Assembly: GCF_025398315.1 (NCBI RefSeq)
Contig: NZ_JAODOQ010000001.1
Location: forward strand, 3,534,001-3,598,000
DNA: 64,000 bases
Direction of reading: 5' to 3'
DNA from: Shewanella phaeophyticola
GTDB lineage: Bacteria; Pseudomonadota; Gammaproteobacteria; Enterobacterales; Shewanellaceae
Positions 22,645 to 32,287 of this stretch are shown here, piece by piece. The stretch's first letter is position 1. Every line of letters begins with the position of its first letter. Made by a program: the position numbers and the translations under genes. A model generated the notes under the pieces. The model had not been told where the DNA came from, ran no database searches, and worked only from the letters and a program-made list of their open reading frames with translations.

Positions 22645-23203
22645 TCGTTACTCTCGCGCCCTATTACTAAGCGGCTTAGTTTGCATGCTGAGCATTCCAG
22701 CAATGGCAAAGCAAGGTGATCTCAAACAAGAATTAAAAATCTCCTCTGTAAGCCAGTCTGCTGACATTAAAAACAATCAAATTATTTTTAATGGTCCGGT
22801 AACCATTGTGCAAGGCACCATCAATATTAATGCCGACGAACTACGCGCCTTCACGCCAGAAAACAGCACATCAAAAAGACTCATCGCTACAGGTAAACCT
22901 GCGACCTTCTCTCAAGAGTTAGACGATGGCAATATTGGTACTGCAAGTGCCAATGAAATCACTTACGACCTAGCAACGACCACATTAACCTTGTCAGGTA
23001 ATGCTAAGCTTAATCAAGCAGGTAGCCAAGTGACGGGGAATCGTATTAAGTACAATATTACCGCTCAAGAATTAGTTGCCGAAAGCACCGGCACAGGTCA
23101 AGACAGGGTTATTACTATTATCCAACCTGATAATTTCCAAAACGAGTCAGCACCAAAACAAAAGCTGCCTGAGATCCCAGTCAACAAGCAGATCAAACCA
23201 TGA
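22631..23203 (+). CDS. lptA: LPS transport periplasmic protein LptA
   Basis: LptA forms the periplasmic bridge that carries LPS to the outer membrane. The 190-residue protein has a signal peptide (ALLLSGLVCMLSIPAMA) and the OstA repeats: NNQIIFNGPVTIVQGTININ, ADELRAF and ITYDLATTTLTLSGNAKLNQ. It overlaps lptC by 14 bases and shares an ATGA overlap with lptB. Confidence 0.94.
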   Translation: MSHNNRYSRALLLSGLVCMLSIPAMAKQGDLKQELKISSVSQSADIKNNQIIFNGPVTIVQGTININADELRAFTPENSTSKRLIATGKPATFSQELDDGNIGTASANEITYDLATTTLTLSGNAKLNQAGSQVTGNRIKYNITAQELVAESTGTGQDRVITIIQPDNFQNESAPKQKLPEIPVNKQIKP

Positions 23204-23930
23204 CCCAAATTACCTTAACCGCAGAAAACCTAGCCAAAAGCTACAAAGCCCGTCAAGTTGTTAAGGATGTAAGCTTAACGGTTAAAACAGGGCAAATTGT
23301 TGGTTTGCTTGGCCTAACGGCGCAGGTAAAACCACCACATTTTATATGGTCGTTGGCCTAGTAAAAAGCGACAAAGGGCGTATTTTAATTGATAAAGACG
23401 ACCTAACATCTGATCCCATGCACCTTAGAGCTCGCAAAGGCATAGGCTACTTACCTCAAGAAGCCAGTATTTTCCGCAAGCTAACAGTGCATGACAATAT
23501 CATGGCGGTATTACAAACTCGCAAAGAGCTAAACACAGATCAACGCATTGAACAGCTTGAGCACTTGCTAGAAGAGTTTCATATTACTCATATTCGCGAC
23601 AGTCAGGGTATGTCTTTGTCTGGTGGTGAGCGCCGTCGGGTTGAAATTGCACGCGCATTGGCGGCAAACCCAAAATTTATTTTGCTCGACGAACCCTTTG
23701 CTGGTGTTGACCCTATTTCGGTTATCGACATCAAAAAAATCATACAACAACTGAAAAGTCGGGGTTTAGGTGTATTAATTACCGACCATAACGTACGAGA
23801 AACACTCGACGTTTGTGAGCGCGCTTACATTGTAAGCCAGGGTAATTTAATTGCCGAAGGTACGCCAGACGAGATCTTGAGCAATCAACAAGTTCGGGAA
23901 GTGTACTTAGGTGAACAATTCAAGCTATAG
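23200..23930 (+). CDS. lptB: LPS export ABC ATPase LptB, frameshifted
   Basis: LptB powers LPS extraction by LptFG. The ATG at 23200 lies in an ATGA overlap with lptA and gives [20 protein letters not shown] through GQIVGLLG. The frame breaks inside the Walker A at about 23313, where one C is missing; restoring it gives [18 protein letters not shown]. The remainder is normal: Q-loop [13 protein letters not shown], signature [19 protein letters not shown], Walker [14 protein letters not shown], and switch [10 protein letters not shown]. Reconstructed length is 243 residues. LptB is essential in most Gram-negatives, so a sequencing error is likely. Confidence 0.95.
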
Positions 23931-24057
23931 TTAGCCTATCTACTTCATCTCATTGAACGATACCTAAACAGAACTAAACATCATTGACTTACGTGGCAAT
24001 CTATTACAGTTTTCAAGATTGTCATCTTTATGAAAATCATCTGGGGATAAGCGGTAA

Positions 24058-25542
24058 ATGAAAGCGTCACTCCAACTTAAAATGGGTCAGCATCTCACTA
24101 TGACCCCACAATTGCAGCAAGCCATTCGCTTACTGCAATTATCTTCATTGGAGCTACAGCAAGAAATCCAACAAGCATTGGACTCAAACCCATTGCTTGA
24201 AATAGAAGATGAGTTTTCTCAAGCCAAAGATCCTATAAAAGAAAATCACGATCAATCAGACACCGATTTCAGCGATAACAGCACCGTTAATGTTGAGAAA
24301 GACACATCATCTGTCGACACCACTGAATCAATGAGCAAAGAAACCATGGACGATTTGCCCATGGATACCACGTGGGACGAAGTCTATACCGCCTCACCTA
24401 TGTCTGGATCAGGCAGTGCGAGCATGCGCGATGACGACATGCCGTTTCAAGGCGAAACCACTGAAGGATTATATGAACATTTAGAATGGCAAAAGAACCT
24501 TACGCCGTTTTCTGACACTGACTTAGCCATTGCAACCGCCATTATCGACGCCATTGATGAACGTGGTTACTTAACGCAAAGTACCGAAGAAATTTTGGAA
24601 GCGATGGGTGATGAAAACGTTGAGCTAGACGAAGTAGAAGCCGTACTTAAACGTGTTCAACACTTTGACCCTGTGGGCGTTGCTGCACGCGATTTAAGCG
24701 AATGCCTATTAATCCAATTAGCACAATACGCCAGCGACACACCATATATCGAAAACGCACGTATTTTGATCAAAGACTACTTAGATTTGATCGCTGGCCG
24801 TGATTTTAGATTACTAATGCGTAAAACCCGTCTTAAAGAAGATGATTTACGCGACGCCATCGGCTTGATCCAGTCACTCAATCCACGCCCAGGCTTATTA
24901 ATCACCGCCACGGATGACGAATACGTAATCCCTGATGTGACCGTGCTGAAAAAAAATGGCCGCTGGGTGGTTGAATTAAACCCAGACAATATGCCCAAAA
25001 TTGGGGTTAATCAACAATACGCAGCCATGGCGCGTAGCAGCAAAAACCCGTCGGACACCCAATTTATACGTGGGCATTTACAAGAAGCAAAGTGGTTTAT
25101 AAAAAGCCTTGAAAGCCGTAACGACACCCTATTAAAAGTGGCAAATTGCATCGTGCAATTCCAGCAAGGCTTTTTTGAATACGGTGAAGAAGCCATGAAA
25201 CCCATGGTATTAAACGACATTGCTGAAGCCGTCGAAATGCACGAATCAACCATTTCACGGGTAACAACACAAAAATACATGCACACCCCACGAGGGTTAT
25301 TTGAGCTAAAATACTTTTTCTCAAGCCATGTCAGCACTGACGATGGCGGAGAATGCTCATCAACAGCAATCCGTGCTTTTATTAAAAAGCTGGTTGCTGC
25401 TGAAAACCAGAAAAAGCCACTTAGCGACAGCAAAATGGCGCAACTTCTGGCAGAACAGGGGATCAATGTTGCTCGTCGTACGATTGCAAAATACCGTGAG
25501 GCAATGATGATACCGCCCTCGAACCAACGTAAGAGTTTATAA
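24058..25542 (+). CDS. rpoN: RNA polymerase sigma-54 factor
   Basis: RpoN directs RNA polymerase to -24/-12 promoters and needs an AAA+ activator. The 494-residue protein has the Gln-rich region I ([18 protein letters not shown]), an acidic region II (about 50-115), the core-binding domain, the HTH ([20 protein letters not shown]) and the C-terminal RpoN box [10 protein letters not shown]. It lies between lptB and hpf as in other gammaproteobacteria and is intact. Confidence 0.97.
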   Translation: MKASLQLKMGQHLTMTPQLQQAIRLLQLSSLELQQEIQQALDSNPLLEIEDEFSQAKDPIKENHDQSDTDFSDNSTVNVEKDTSSVDTTESMSKETMDDLPMDTTWDEVYTASPMSGSGSASMRDDDMPFQGETTEGLYEHLEWQKNLTPFSDTDLAIATAIIDAIDERGYLTQSTEEILEAMGDENVELDEVEAVLKRVQHFDPVGVAARDLSECLLIQLAQYASDTPYIENARILIKDYLDLIAGRDFRLLMRKTRLKEDDLRDAIGLIQSLNPRPGLLITATDDEYVIPDVTVLKKNGRWVVELNPDNMPKIGVNQQYAAMARSSKNPSDTQFIRGHLQEAKWFIKSLESRNDTLLKVANCIVQFQQGFFEYGEEAMKPMVLNDIAEAVEMHESTISRVTTQKYMHTPRGLFELKYFFSSHVSTDDGGECSSTAIRAFIKKLVAAENQKKPLSDSKMAQLLAEQGINVARRTIAKYREAMMIPPSNQRKSL

Positions 25543-25569
25543 ATTTACTCAACAATGGAGAAAAGTGTA

Positions 25570-25857
25570 ATGCACATCAATCTATCTGGGCACCATGTTG
25601 AAATTACAGAATCTTTGCGTGAATACGTTCGCGAGAAATTTTCTAAGCTTGAACGACACTTCGATCAGATCAATAATGTCCACGTTGTACTCAATGTTGA
25701 AAAATTACAGCAAAAAGCAGAAGCCAAAATTATCCTCAATGGTAGAGAAATTTTCGCCATGTCTGAAAACACAGACATGTATGCAGCAATAGACGCCCTG
25801 ATAGATAAACTAGACCGTCAGGTAATTAAACACAAAGAGAAGTATACAAAACACTAA
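25570..25857 (+). CDS. hpf: Ribosome hibernation promoting factor (short form)
   Basis: Short HPF binds the 30S decoding region and promotes 100S dimers in stationary phase together with RMF. From the ATG at 25570 (preceded by GGAGAAAAG) the protein is 95 residues, starting MHINLSGHHVEITESLREYV. It has the basic face typical of the family (DKLDRQVIKHKEKYTKH). An ATG 5 codons earlier overlaps the ribosome-binding site and is less likely. It sits between rpoN and ptsN, as in E. coli. Confidence 0.94.
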   Translation: MHINLSGHHVEITESLREYVREKFSKLERHFDQINNVHVVLNVEKLQQKAEAKIILNGREIFAMSENTDMYAAIDALIDKLDRQVIKHKEKYTKH

Positions 25858-25859
25858 CG

Positions 25860-26303
25860 ATGGAACTTTGTACCATCCTGCAGCCGGAATGCACCACCTG
25901 TGCCACACCGGGCAGTAAGAAAAAGGTACTGGAACTCATCAGCGACTTAGTTGCTGCCCAGTACCCCACCCTATCTTCACAAGAGGTGTTTGAAAGCCTG
26001 CTTGCACGAGAAAAAATGGGGAGCACAGGTATAGGAAATGGTATTGCGATACCTCATGGCCGATTGACCACAATCGATCACCCTATCGCTATTTTTGTAA
26101 AATGCGAAGAGGCCATTCCTTTTGATGCCATCGATAAACAACCCGTCGATATCTTATTTGCGTTGTTAGTTCCAGCCGATCAATGCCAACAACATCTCAG
26201 CACCCTGTCATCAATGGCGCAAAAGCTCAGCGATAAACAAGTGCTAAAGCAATTACGTAAAATTCACGATTCTACAGAACTCTATCAGGTAATTACGCAA
26301 TGA
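25860..26303 (+). CDS. ptsN: Nitrogen PTS EIIA component
   Basis: PtsN is the terminal phospho-acceptor of the nitrogen phosphotransferase system and regulates potassium and other targets. The 147-residue protein contains the EIIA signature [16 protein letters not shown], with the phosphorylatable His66, and [17 protein letters not shown]. It starts with [11 protein letters not shown], a Cys-containing N-terminus. It overlaps rapZ by 4 bases. Confidence 0.95.
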   Translation: MELCTILQPECTTCATPGSKKKVLELISDLVAAQYPTLSSQEVFESLLAREKMGSTGIGNGIAIPHGRLTTIDHPIAIFVKCEEAIPFDAIDKQPVDILFALLVPADQCQQHLSTLSSMAQKLSDKQVLKQLRKIHDSTELYQVITQ

Positions 26304-27163
26304 AGCTTGTCATCGTATCAGGACGCTCAGGATCAGGTAAATCAGTCGCCCTTAGAGTGCTAGAAGATTTAGGCTACTATTGTGTAGACAACCTCCCCCT
26401 AGCACTTATCGATACGTTATTAGCGCAATTAAAAGGCAGTAATGACCTGGTTGCCATTAGTGTTGATGTGCGCAATATTGCCGAGCAAGGAAAAGTACTG
26501 CAAGAGCAATTAAAAATCCTTGAACCTGACACCGAAATAACCAGCTTCTTTTTAAATTCTAGCGACAAAGTACTGCTTAAACGCTACAGCGAAACCCGCC
26601 GCTTACACCCGTTATCTAAAAATCACATCTCACTGCAAGAAGCGATTAAACTAGAAGGTCGCTTATTAGAGCCTATTGCTAAAATAGTCGATCATTATAT
26701 CGACACATCAGCCTTGAATATTTACGAACTCAGTGACCAAGTTAGGCAGATATTACTTGGCAGTGTTGATAAAGAGCTTGTGATTAACTTTGAATCGTTT
26801 GGGTTTAAACATGGTATGCCTACCGAAGCCGACTTTATGTTTGACGTGCGCTTTTTACCAAACCCTCACTGGGAAGTTGAATTAAGACCTTACACCGGAC
26901 TAGATGAACCCGTACAAGCGTTTTTAGGCCGTCAGCCTTTGGTAAACAAATTTATTTGGCAAATTGAGAATTTATTCGAAACCTGGATGCCACACCTAGA
27001 ACGCAATAACCGCAGTTACCTGACGATTGCGATAGGGTGTACCGGTGGACAACATCGCTCAGTGTACATTACCGATCAACTCGCTAAACGCTTTAGACAA
27101 GGCAGCAAACACACTGTAAATGCTCGGCATAGAGAGCTTAACATCGAAGAAAGTAACCAATGA
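26300..27163 (+). CDS. rapZ: RNase adapter protein RapZ
   Basis: RapZ binds small RNAs such as GlmZ and delivers them to RNase E, controlling GlmS and hence glucosamine-6-phosphate; it also carries nucleotide-binding motifs. The 287-residue protein has Walker A GRSGSGKS at 8-15, a Walker B-like DNLPLALID region, and the C-terminal [18 protein letters not shown] that binds metabolite and RNA. It overlaps ptsN and is followed by ptsO after 19 bases. Confidence 0.95.
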   Translation: MKLVIVSGRSGSGKSVALRVLEDLGYYCVDNLPLALIDTLLAQLKGSNDLVAISVDVRNIAEQGKVLQEQLKILEPDTEITSFFLNSSDKVLLKRYSETRRLHPLSKNHISLQEAIKLEGRLLEPIAKIVDHYIDTSALNIYELSDQVRQILLGSVDKELVINFESFGFKHGMPTEADFMFDVRFLPNPHWEVELRPYTGLDEPVQAFLGRQPLVNKFIWQIENLFETWMPHLERNNRSYLTIAIGCTGGQHRSVYITDQLAKRFRQGSKHTVNARHRELNIEESNQ

Positions 27164-27182
27164 TCAGTGTGGAGCGTTAATC

Positions 27183-27452
27183 ATGTTTAAACGCCAAGTA
27201 ACGATATCGAATAAGCTAGGATTACACGCGCGTGCCGCAACTAAACTGGCCATTTTGGCGGCTGATTTTGATGCCGAAATCACCCTTGTACAAGGTGAAA
27301 AACAAGCCAATGCTGCCAGTGTCCTCGGTTTACTGATGCTTGAAAGCGGAATTGGTAAAATGATGACAGTAACCGCTAAAGATCCCGATGCAGAAGCAGC
27401 CTTAGAAGCCGTGTGTCATCTCATTAACGCCAAATTTGATGAGTGCTGCTGA
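27183..27452 (+). CDS. ptsO: Nitrogen PTS phosphocarrier protein NPr
   Basis: NPr is the HPr-like carrier that passes phosphate from EI-Ntr to PtsN. The 89-residue protein starts MFKRQVTISNKLGLHARAAT with the phosphorylated His15, and has the HPr-like Ser region KQANAASVLGLLML. The ATG at 27183 is supported by the preceding GGAGCG. It ends the lpt-rpoN-pts cluster; the Cys-Cys C-terminus is unusual but minor. Confidence 0.93.
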   Translation: MFKRQVTISNKLGLHARAATKLAILAADFDAEITLVQGEKQANAASVLGLLMLESGIGKMMTVTAKDPDAEAALEAVCHLINAKFDECC

Positions 27453-27771
27453 TTAATCAGTAAGCACTACCAATCCCATTCCCCTTTGTTACCCGCTTTT
27501 TAGAGTTTGCATCAATCCGCACGCGTAAGCATTAATATCATATTTGTATGGATTAATTATTCCACGTAAAACGCTGTCCTCGTTTTGTCATTAAGCTGAC
27601 TTCCAGCTGCCATAAACCTCACTCATACTGCACTCAATCATTACACTAAAGCCAAGCCGTGATTCACCATTTTAGTGCAATTGCACCAATCTAATAAAAA
27701 TCAAAATTTATTAAAAATATCGATAAAAACACAAGTTATTGATAATTAATGACTTAAAAAATATTTAAAAG
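27453..27771. other. Non-coding gap after ptsO
   Basis: No gene is visible in these 319 bases. A perfect 12-base palindrome CTGATTAATCAG at 27449-27460 overlaps the ptsO stop and sits inside a longer imperfect hairpin (GTGCT...AGCAC) without a T-run. The remainder is AT-rich, especially 27690-27770, as is common upstream of regulated promoters. Confidence 0.5.
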
Positions 27772-27814
27772 TTGGCACGCGCTTTTCATATAGAGATATA
27801 TACCTACTAAGTAG
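27772..27814 (+). promoter_or_regulatory. Candidate promoter and operator upstream of the small ORF/HTH operon
   Basis: TGGCACG at 27773-27779, four bases, then TTTCA at 27784-27788 resembles a sigma-54 -24/-12 element; the -24 part is perfect but the -12 GC is TC. An alternative sigma-70 reading is TTGGCA at 27772 with GATATA 17 bases later. CTACT-A-AGTAG at 27804-27814 is an 11-base palindrome at the expected start site, which could be a repressor operator. Both readings are inference. Confidence 0.35.
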
Positions 27815-27859
27815 TAGTTTATTTTGTAAGCAGTCCATTGTCAGTTGTAGGAGATAGTG

Positions 27860-28011
27860 ATGAGTAAAATGAACCTAGGTCATAACATCAAATCAGTCAA
27901 TGTCATGGTGAATAAACTGGTTGAACAATACCGCCAGAACATTTTTTCTTAGCGCATCTTGGTTGCAGCCAGTGGGATGAAGTTGAATCTCGCTCAAGCA
28001 AATACAAATAA
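27860..28011 (+). CDS. Small hypothetical protein, probably frameshifted
   Basis: An ATG at 27860 follows GTAGGAGATAGTG, a good ribosome-binding site. The first frame reads MSKMNLGHNIKSVNVMVNKL and VEQYRQ, then stops after NIFS. Another frame from about 27940 reads HFFLAHLGCSQWDEVESRSS and KYK before TAA at 28009-28011, and looks more protein-like. One missing base at about 27937-27947 would join them into a 50-residue protein. I do not recognise a family. It is followed 19 bases later by the HTH gene, so the two probably form one transcript. Confidence 0.45.
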
Positions 28012-28030
28012 AGTATAAGGAATTAATCAC

Positions 28031-28282
28031 ATGACTACCGCAACTGCCAGGCACTATTCTATCGATTTTCAACATCAAGTGATCAGTGAAGTGAAACAGC
28101 ATAATCGCTTGTTATCAGATGTCGCTAAACAATATGGCATTTCAGCAAAGACGGTTTACAAATGGGTAAAACATAGCGATACCCGTAAAAATGAAACCCG
28201 AGGCGAAATCGTGTCAGAAATAGCACATTTACAACAAAAAATTACTCAGTTAAGCCAACAACTACAAGCAATGGCAAGCTAG
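28031..28282 (+). CDS. Orphan IS3 OrfA-like helix-turn-helix protein
   Basis: This 83-residue protein resembles the OrfA subunit of IS3-family transposases. It has an N-terminal HTH_Tnp_1-like domain (YSIDFQHQVISEVKQHNRLL then SDVAKQYGISAKTVYKWVK, about residues 9-47). A C-terminal leucine-zipper-like coiled coil follows (IAHLQQKITQLSQQLQAM, about 62-82). No OrfB or DDE integrase domain follows in any frame; instead the tandem 213-bp repeat array starts 10 bases after the stop. TATAAGGAATTAATCAC precedes the ATG as ribosome-binding region. It could be an IS remnant or a domesticated DNA-binding protein. Confidence 0.65.
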   Translation: MTTATARHYSIDFQHQVISEVKQHNRLLSDVAKQYGISAKTVYKWVKHSDTRKNETRGEIVSEIAHLQQKITQLSQQLQAMAS

Positions 28283-28292
28283 TTAGGTTTTT

Positions 28293-28458
28293 GGCAAGGA
28301 TGTATGACCGTGTTTTTAGTGAGTTCCCCAGCAAACTGATTACACAAGCAAATAGCAAAAAAATCATACTAATAATAAGCGCATCAAATCTTGCATCCTT
28401 GCCGCTTTATACACCGTTAACCATGGATAGGTTAACGCAACAGTTCAGGCGTTATTGG
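28293..28458 (+). repeat. Truncated, diverged leading repeat unit
   Basis: This is the right-hand 166 bases of the 213-bp unit. From TTGCATCCTTGCC (28391 on) to the terminal CGTTATTGG at 28450-28458 it is practically identical to the complete units. The stretch 28303-28390 is clearly diverged (for example TTAGTGAGTTCCCCAGCAAA in place of TCAGCTAGCCCCCAGCACGC) and slightly longer. The left inverted-repeat end is absent; the HTH gene occupies that side. It looks like the older founder copy. Confidence 0.8.
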
Positions 28459-29396
28459 GTCCCCAGACTCTATATCCAATAACGTCACTTTTATTCGGTG
28501 GATAAGCGCAGACAGTGCCAACCACCCAAGTTTCGGCAAGGATGTTTGACCGTGTTTCAGCTAGCCCCCAGCACGCTAAACACAGTAACAAACGAATAAA
28601 AACAATAAGCGCACCGCATCTTGCATCCTTGCCGCTTTATACACCGTTAACCATGGATAGGTTAACGCAACAGTTCAGGCGTTATTGGGTCTCAGACTCT
28701 ATATCCAATAACGTCACTTTTATTCGGTGGATAAGCGCAGACAGTGCCAACCACCCAAGTTTCGGCAAGGATGTTTGACCGTGTTTCAGCTAGCCCCCAG
28801 CACGCTAAACACAGTAACAAACGAATAAAAACAATAAGCGCACCGCATCTTGCATCCTTGCCGCTTTATACACCGTTAACCATGGACAGGTTGACGCAAC
28901 AGTTCAGGCGTTATTGGGTTCCCAGACTCTATATCCAATAACGTCACTTTTATTCGGTGGATAAGCGCAGACAGTGCCAACCACCCAAGTTTCGGCAAGG
29001 ATGTTTGACCGTGTTTTAGCTAGCCCCCAGCACGCTAAACACAGTAACAAACGAATAAAAACAATAAGCGCAACGCATCTTGCATCCTTGCCGCTTTATA
29101 TACCGTTAACCATGGACAGGTTAACGCAACAGTTCAGGCGTTATTGGAATTTCTCAGACTCTATATCCAATAACGTCACTTTTATTCGGTGGATAAGCGC
29201 AGACAGTGCCAACCACCCAAGTTTCGGCAAGGATGTTTGACCGTGTTTCAGCTAGCCCCCAGCACGCTAAACACAGTAACAAACGAATAAAAACAATAAG
29301 CGCACCGCATCTTGCATCCTTGCCGCTTTATACACCGTTAACCATGGACAGGTTGACGCAACAGTTCAGGCGTTATTGGATTCCCAGACTCTATAT
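28459..29396 (+). repeat. Tandem array of four 213-bp units with 9-bp inverted ends and variable spacers
   Basis: Complete units occupy 28476-28688, 28705-28917, 28935-29147 and 29167-29379, each exactly 213 bases. Each begins CCAATAACG and ends CGTTATTGG, a perfect 9-base inverted repeat. Spacers of 17, 16, 17, 19 and 17 bases precede, separate and follow them: GTCCC, GTCT, GTTCC, AATTTCT and ATTCC, each followed by the constant CAGACTCTATAT. Unit sequences differ at only a few positions. Each unit contains two further palindromes: GGCAAGGATG with CATCCTTGCC about 80 bases apart, and GTTAACC-ATGGATA-GGTTAAC (weakened in some units by GGTTGAC). Open frames of 65-88 codons recur but are not in frame across units. 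Confidence 0.9.
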
Positions 29397-29660
29397 TGTT
29401 GAATTTCACCGCCTAACGGTAAAGATGCTTGATTTGTTTGTGATTGCCATGTTGAGTTAGGAATATTTAAATCAAAGCCAAAACTGATGATTGGATTAGG
29501 TGCGGTAATAAAATAACCACTCAAATTTACAATGGCTAATTCAAATAACGAATGCTTAAAATCTCGTTGTAATTGATCTAATAAAAAGCTGGCATCAATA
29601 TTAATAATCACAAAACCGAAATATTCACCTTGTTGATCATATTTACCCTTAAACTCAATT
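29397..29660 (-). pseudogene. Remnant of a dCache-type sensor domain
   Basis: The minus strand encodes an internal fragment of a periplasmic sensor domain: IRLIEFKGKYDQQGEYFGFV, then INIDASFLLDQLQRDF, LFELAIVNLSGYFITAPNP and FGFDLNI. This is the pattern of the membrane-proximal half of dCache domains found on diguanylate cyclases and chemoreceptors. Neither a signal/membrane start nor an output domain is attached. On its C-terminal side it runs into the repeat array after GGEIQQ; on its N-terminal side it abuts the last codons of the EAL gene. It is therefore a gene fragment left by rearrangement. Confidence 0.65.
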
Positions 29661-32116
29661 AACCTTATGCTGTAAAATAAAGGCATTAAAATCGTTAGCA
29701 CTGAGCGGTCGGCTAAACAAATACCCTTGTCCCATTAAACAATCGAGCTCAAGCAATGCTTGACGCTGTTCTTCAGTTTCAACACCTTCGGCAATCAGCG
29801 ATAAGCCCATAGATTGGCCAAGGGAAATAATAGTTTTGACGATTTCATAATCATGCTTGTTATTTAGCATATCCTTAATAAAGGACATATCGATTTTCAT
29901 CACATCGACATTAAACTTTTTCAAATAAGCCAAACTAGAATAGCCAGTACCAAAATCATCTATCGCAATTTTTATTCCTAACGACTTTAGCTGATACAGC
30001 CTAGTTTGCATTTCAGCCGCATCGATCATCAACGCTGTTTCAGTGATTTCTAATTCAAGTAACTCTGCAGGCAATTGGTAATCATGAAGCGCTTTCTCAA
30101 TAATGTTAGCAAAATGAGGGTCTGCAAATTGTGCCACAGCAACATTGACCGAAATAGGAATATTACATCCCTTATCCAGCCAAGACTTTGCTTCTGCACA
30201 TGCTTTGTATAACACCTGATTACCCAGTCTGATAATTAAACCGGATTCTTCTGCTAAAGGAATAAACTCATTCGGTGAGATAAAGACGCCTTCACTATCA
30301 ACGAGCCTGACAAGTGCCTCAGCACCTACAATTTCATTGGTGGCTAAATTTATTTTGGGCTGGTAATGCACAAATAACTCATCATGACTAATGGCATTGC
30401 GCAAACACGTTTCCAGTTGATGGCGCTCACGTATTGAACTTTCCAAGTCATGAGAAAAAAAGCTAAAGCGATTACGCCCTTCTTGCTTAGCACGATACAT
30501 CGCCACATCGGCATGACGCATCAATTCTTCAGCATCTTTAGCATCGTTAGGAAAAACACTAATCCCGACACTGATCGATACACTAAATTTTTGGCCGCTA
30601 AAATAAATGGCTCATGCATTGCTTCAACCAATTTCGCCGCAAGTACCGATGATGCTTCAACAGAATGTGCGTCACTCATTAAAATAACAAACTCATCGCC
30701 CCCCAACCTAGCTAAGGTGTAAGACGGTGGAATTAATGAACGAAGCCGCTGGGTCATTAAACAAATCATTTCATCGCCAAGTTGATGCCCAAGTGAATCA
30801 TTTAAATATTTAAAATGGTCAATATCCACCAATAGCGCCGCAGCCTTATTGCCAAATGACTCAGCCGCTGAACAGGCAACACTTAATCGGTCTTGTAATA
30901 AAATACGGTTAGGCAAATCCGTCAATTGGTCATGATTTGCAAGGTGGCTCATTTTCATCGCCATAGCCATCGCTTCACTGACATCATGAAACACCATAAT
31001 GGCACCAATGACTTCGCCATTTTCATTACGAATAGGTGCAGCCGAATCTTCAACAGCAAAAACTTGTCCGCCTCGAGCCGTTAATTGGCTATTTAACGCC
31101 ATTGCAACAATACGCTGCTCCCTTAATGCAATATACAAAGGATTGAGAAGCGTATGACGCGTATTAGAGTCACGTAATTGCATAACACTTTCAATTTTTT
31201 GATGCAAAGCATCTTTAATCCGCCAGCCCGTCATGCGCTCAGCAATGGGGTTCATAAAGGTGATTAACCCTCTGGTATCCGTTGCAATTACCGCATCGCC
31301 AATTGAGTTAAGCGTGACTCTTAGGCGTTCTTTTTCAGAATACAAAGCCTGTTTAGCATGCTTAACCTCAGACACATCCACAACCGTGACTAAGTAACCA
31401 TCAACACCTGCCGATGATTTCATTTTTGACTGAAAGACTTCGTAAAAGCTCATACCAAGCTGATTTTTGACCGTGACGATATATTTCAACGGTTCAGAAG
31501 TGGTTTGTTTTTGATGTCTAAGTACGGCTGCACTTAACTCTGCAGGAAAAATAGCCGAAATATGCTGTCCATCAATATGACCGACCAATGTTTCAAACCA
31601 AGCACCGGAGTAATCATTGCTGAACAAGTTGTTACCAGAAGAATCCCAATACGTAATCAACATAGGAACTTGATTCACTAATTGCTGTAGTTCTTCTTTC
31701 GCTTTAACAATAAGATGATTTTGCTGCCTAAATTGAAGTTGCGTATGCACACGCAAACAACAAATAGAAGCATTAAATGGTTTGGTAATAAAATCCACAC
31801 CGCCACTTTCGAGTGCCAAACGTTCAAACTCAGGTTCGGTATGACCTGTAATAAAAATAATGGGGATATCACTATAGCGAGGATCCGCTTTAAGGGCTCG
31901 GCAGACTTGCCAGCCATCCATATCGGGCATTTCGATATCAAGTAGAATGACGTCGGGTTTGATTTTATCGATTAACGCGAATGCATTACTGCCCGATTCT
32001 GAAAAATATATATTGCCAAGAGGAGATAAAATATCTTCTAAAACAAATATATTTTGAATATCATCGTCAATAATCAATATACGATAAACGGTATTAGTTA
32101 AACCCGATAACAACAT
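29655..32116 (-). CDS. Response regulator with PAS, GGDEF and EAL domains, frameshifted
   Basis: This is a REC-PAS-PAS-GGDEF-EAL protein of about 820 residues predicted to make and/or degrade c-di-GMP under phosphorelay control. REC spans about 10-125 with the phospho-acceptor Asp60 (VILLDIEMPDMDGW). PAS domains lie at about 145-250 and 270-385. The GGDEF site is RLGGDEFVIL near residue 482, without an upstream RxxD inhibitory site. The frame breaks in an A-run at 30600-30603 (one base missing); the next frame continues SGQKFSVSISVGISVFPNDA. The EAL domain keeps GAEALVRL, IAIDDFGTGYSSL, MKIDMSFI and AEGVETEEQR, so phosphodiesterase activity is plausible. Confidence 0.9.
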
Positions 32117-32287
32117 GATACGCTAACTCCATTTTCTTAAAAAACATCCATTTACACTGAATATTTGTCGCGGACTTTTTCACTTTACTGATTTTTACAT
32201 TGTATGAATCAGTAAAAAACAGTTAGGTTAACTCAGTTTAGCTGTGTAAACACTTTTATACAGCGAAAGTTCATTATAGGTAGCAGA

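Noticed and set aside
28450..29379. Integron attC sites / cassette array
   Set aside because: GCGTTATTGG recalls an attC end, but there is no R''/L'' core order, no cassette gene between sites, all units are the same, and no integrase is in the window.
28459..29396. CRISPR array
   Set aside because: The repeated part is 213 bases and the variable part 4-7 bases, the reverse of CRISPR proportions, and no cas gene is present.
28291..29460. Series of 63-88-codon plus-strand ORFs with near-identical sequence in the repeat array
   Set aside because: They recur only because the DNA repeats. The unit plus spacer (229-232 bases) does not keep a common frame, starts lack ribosome-binding sites, and the ends differ with spacer length.
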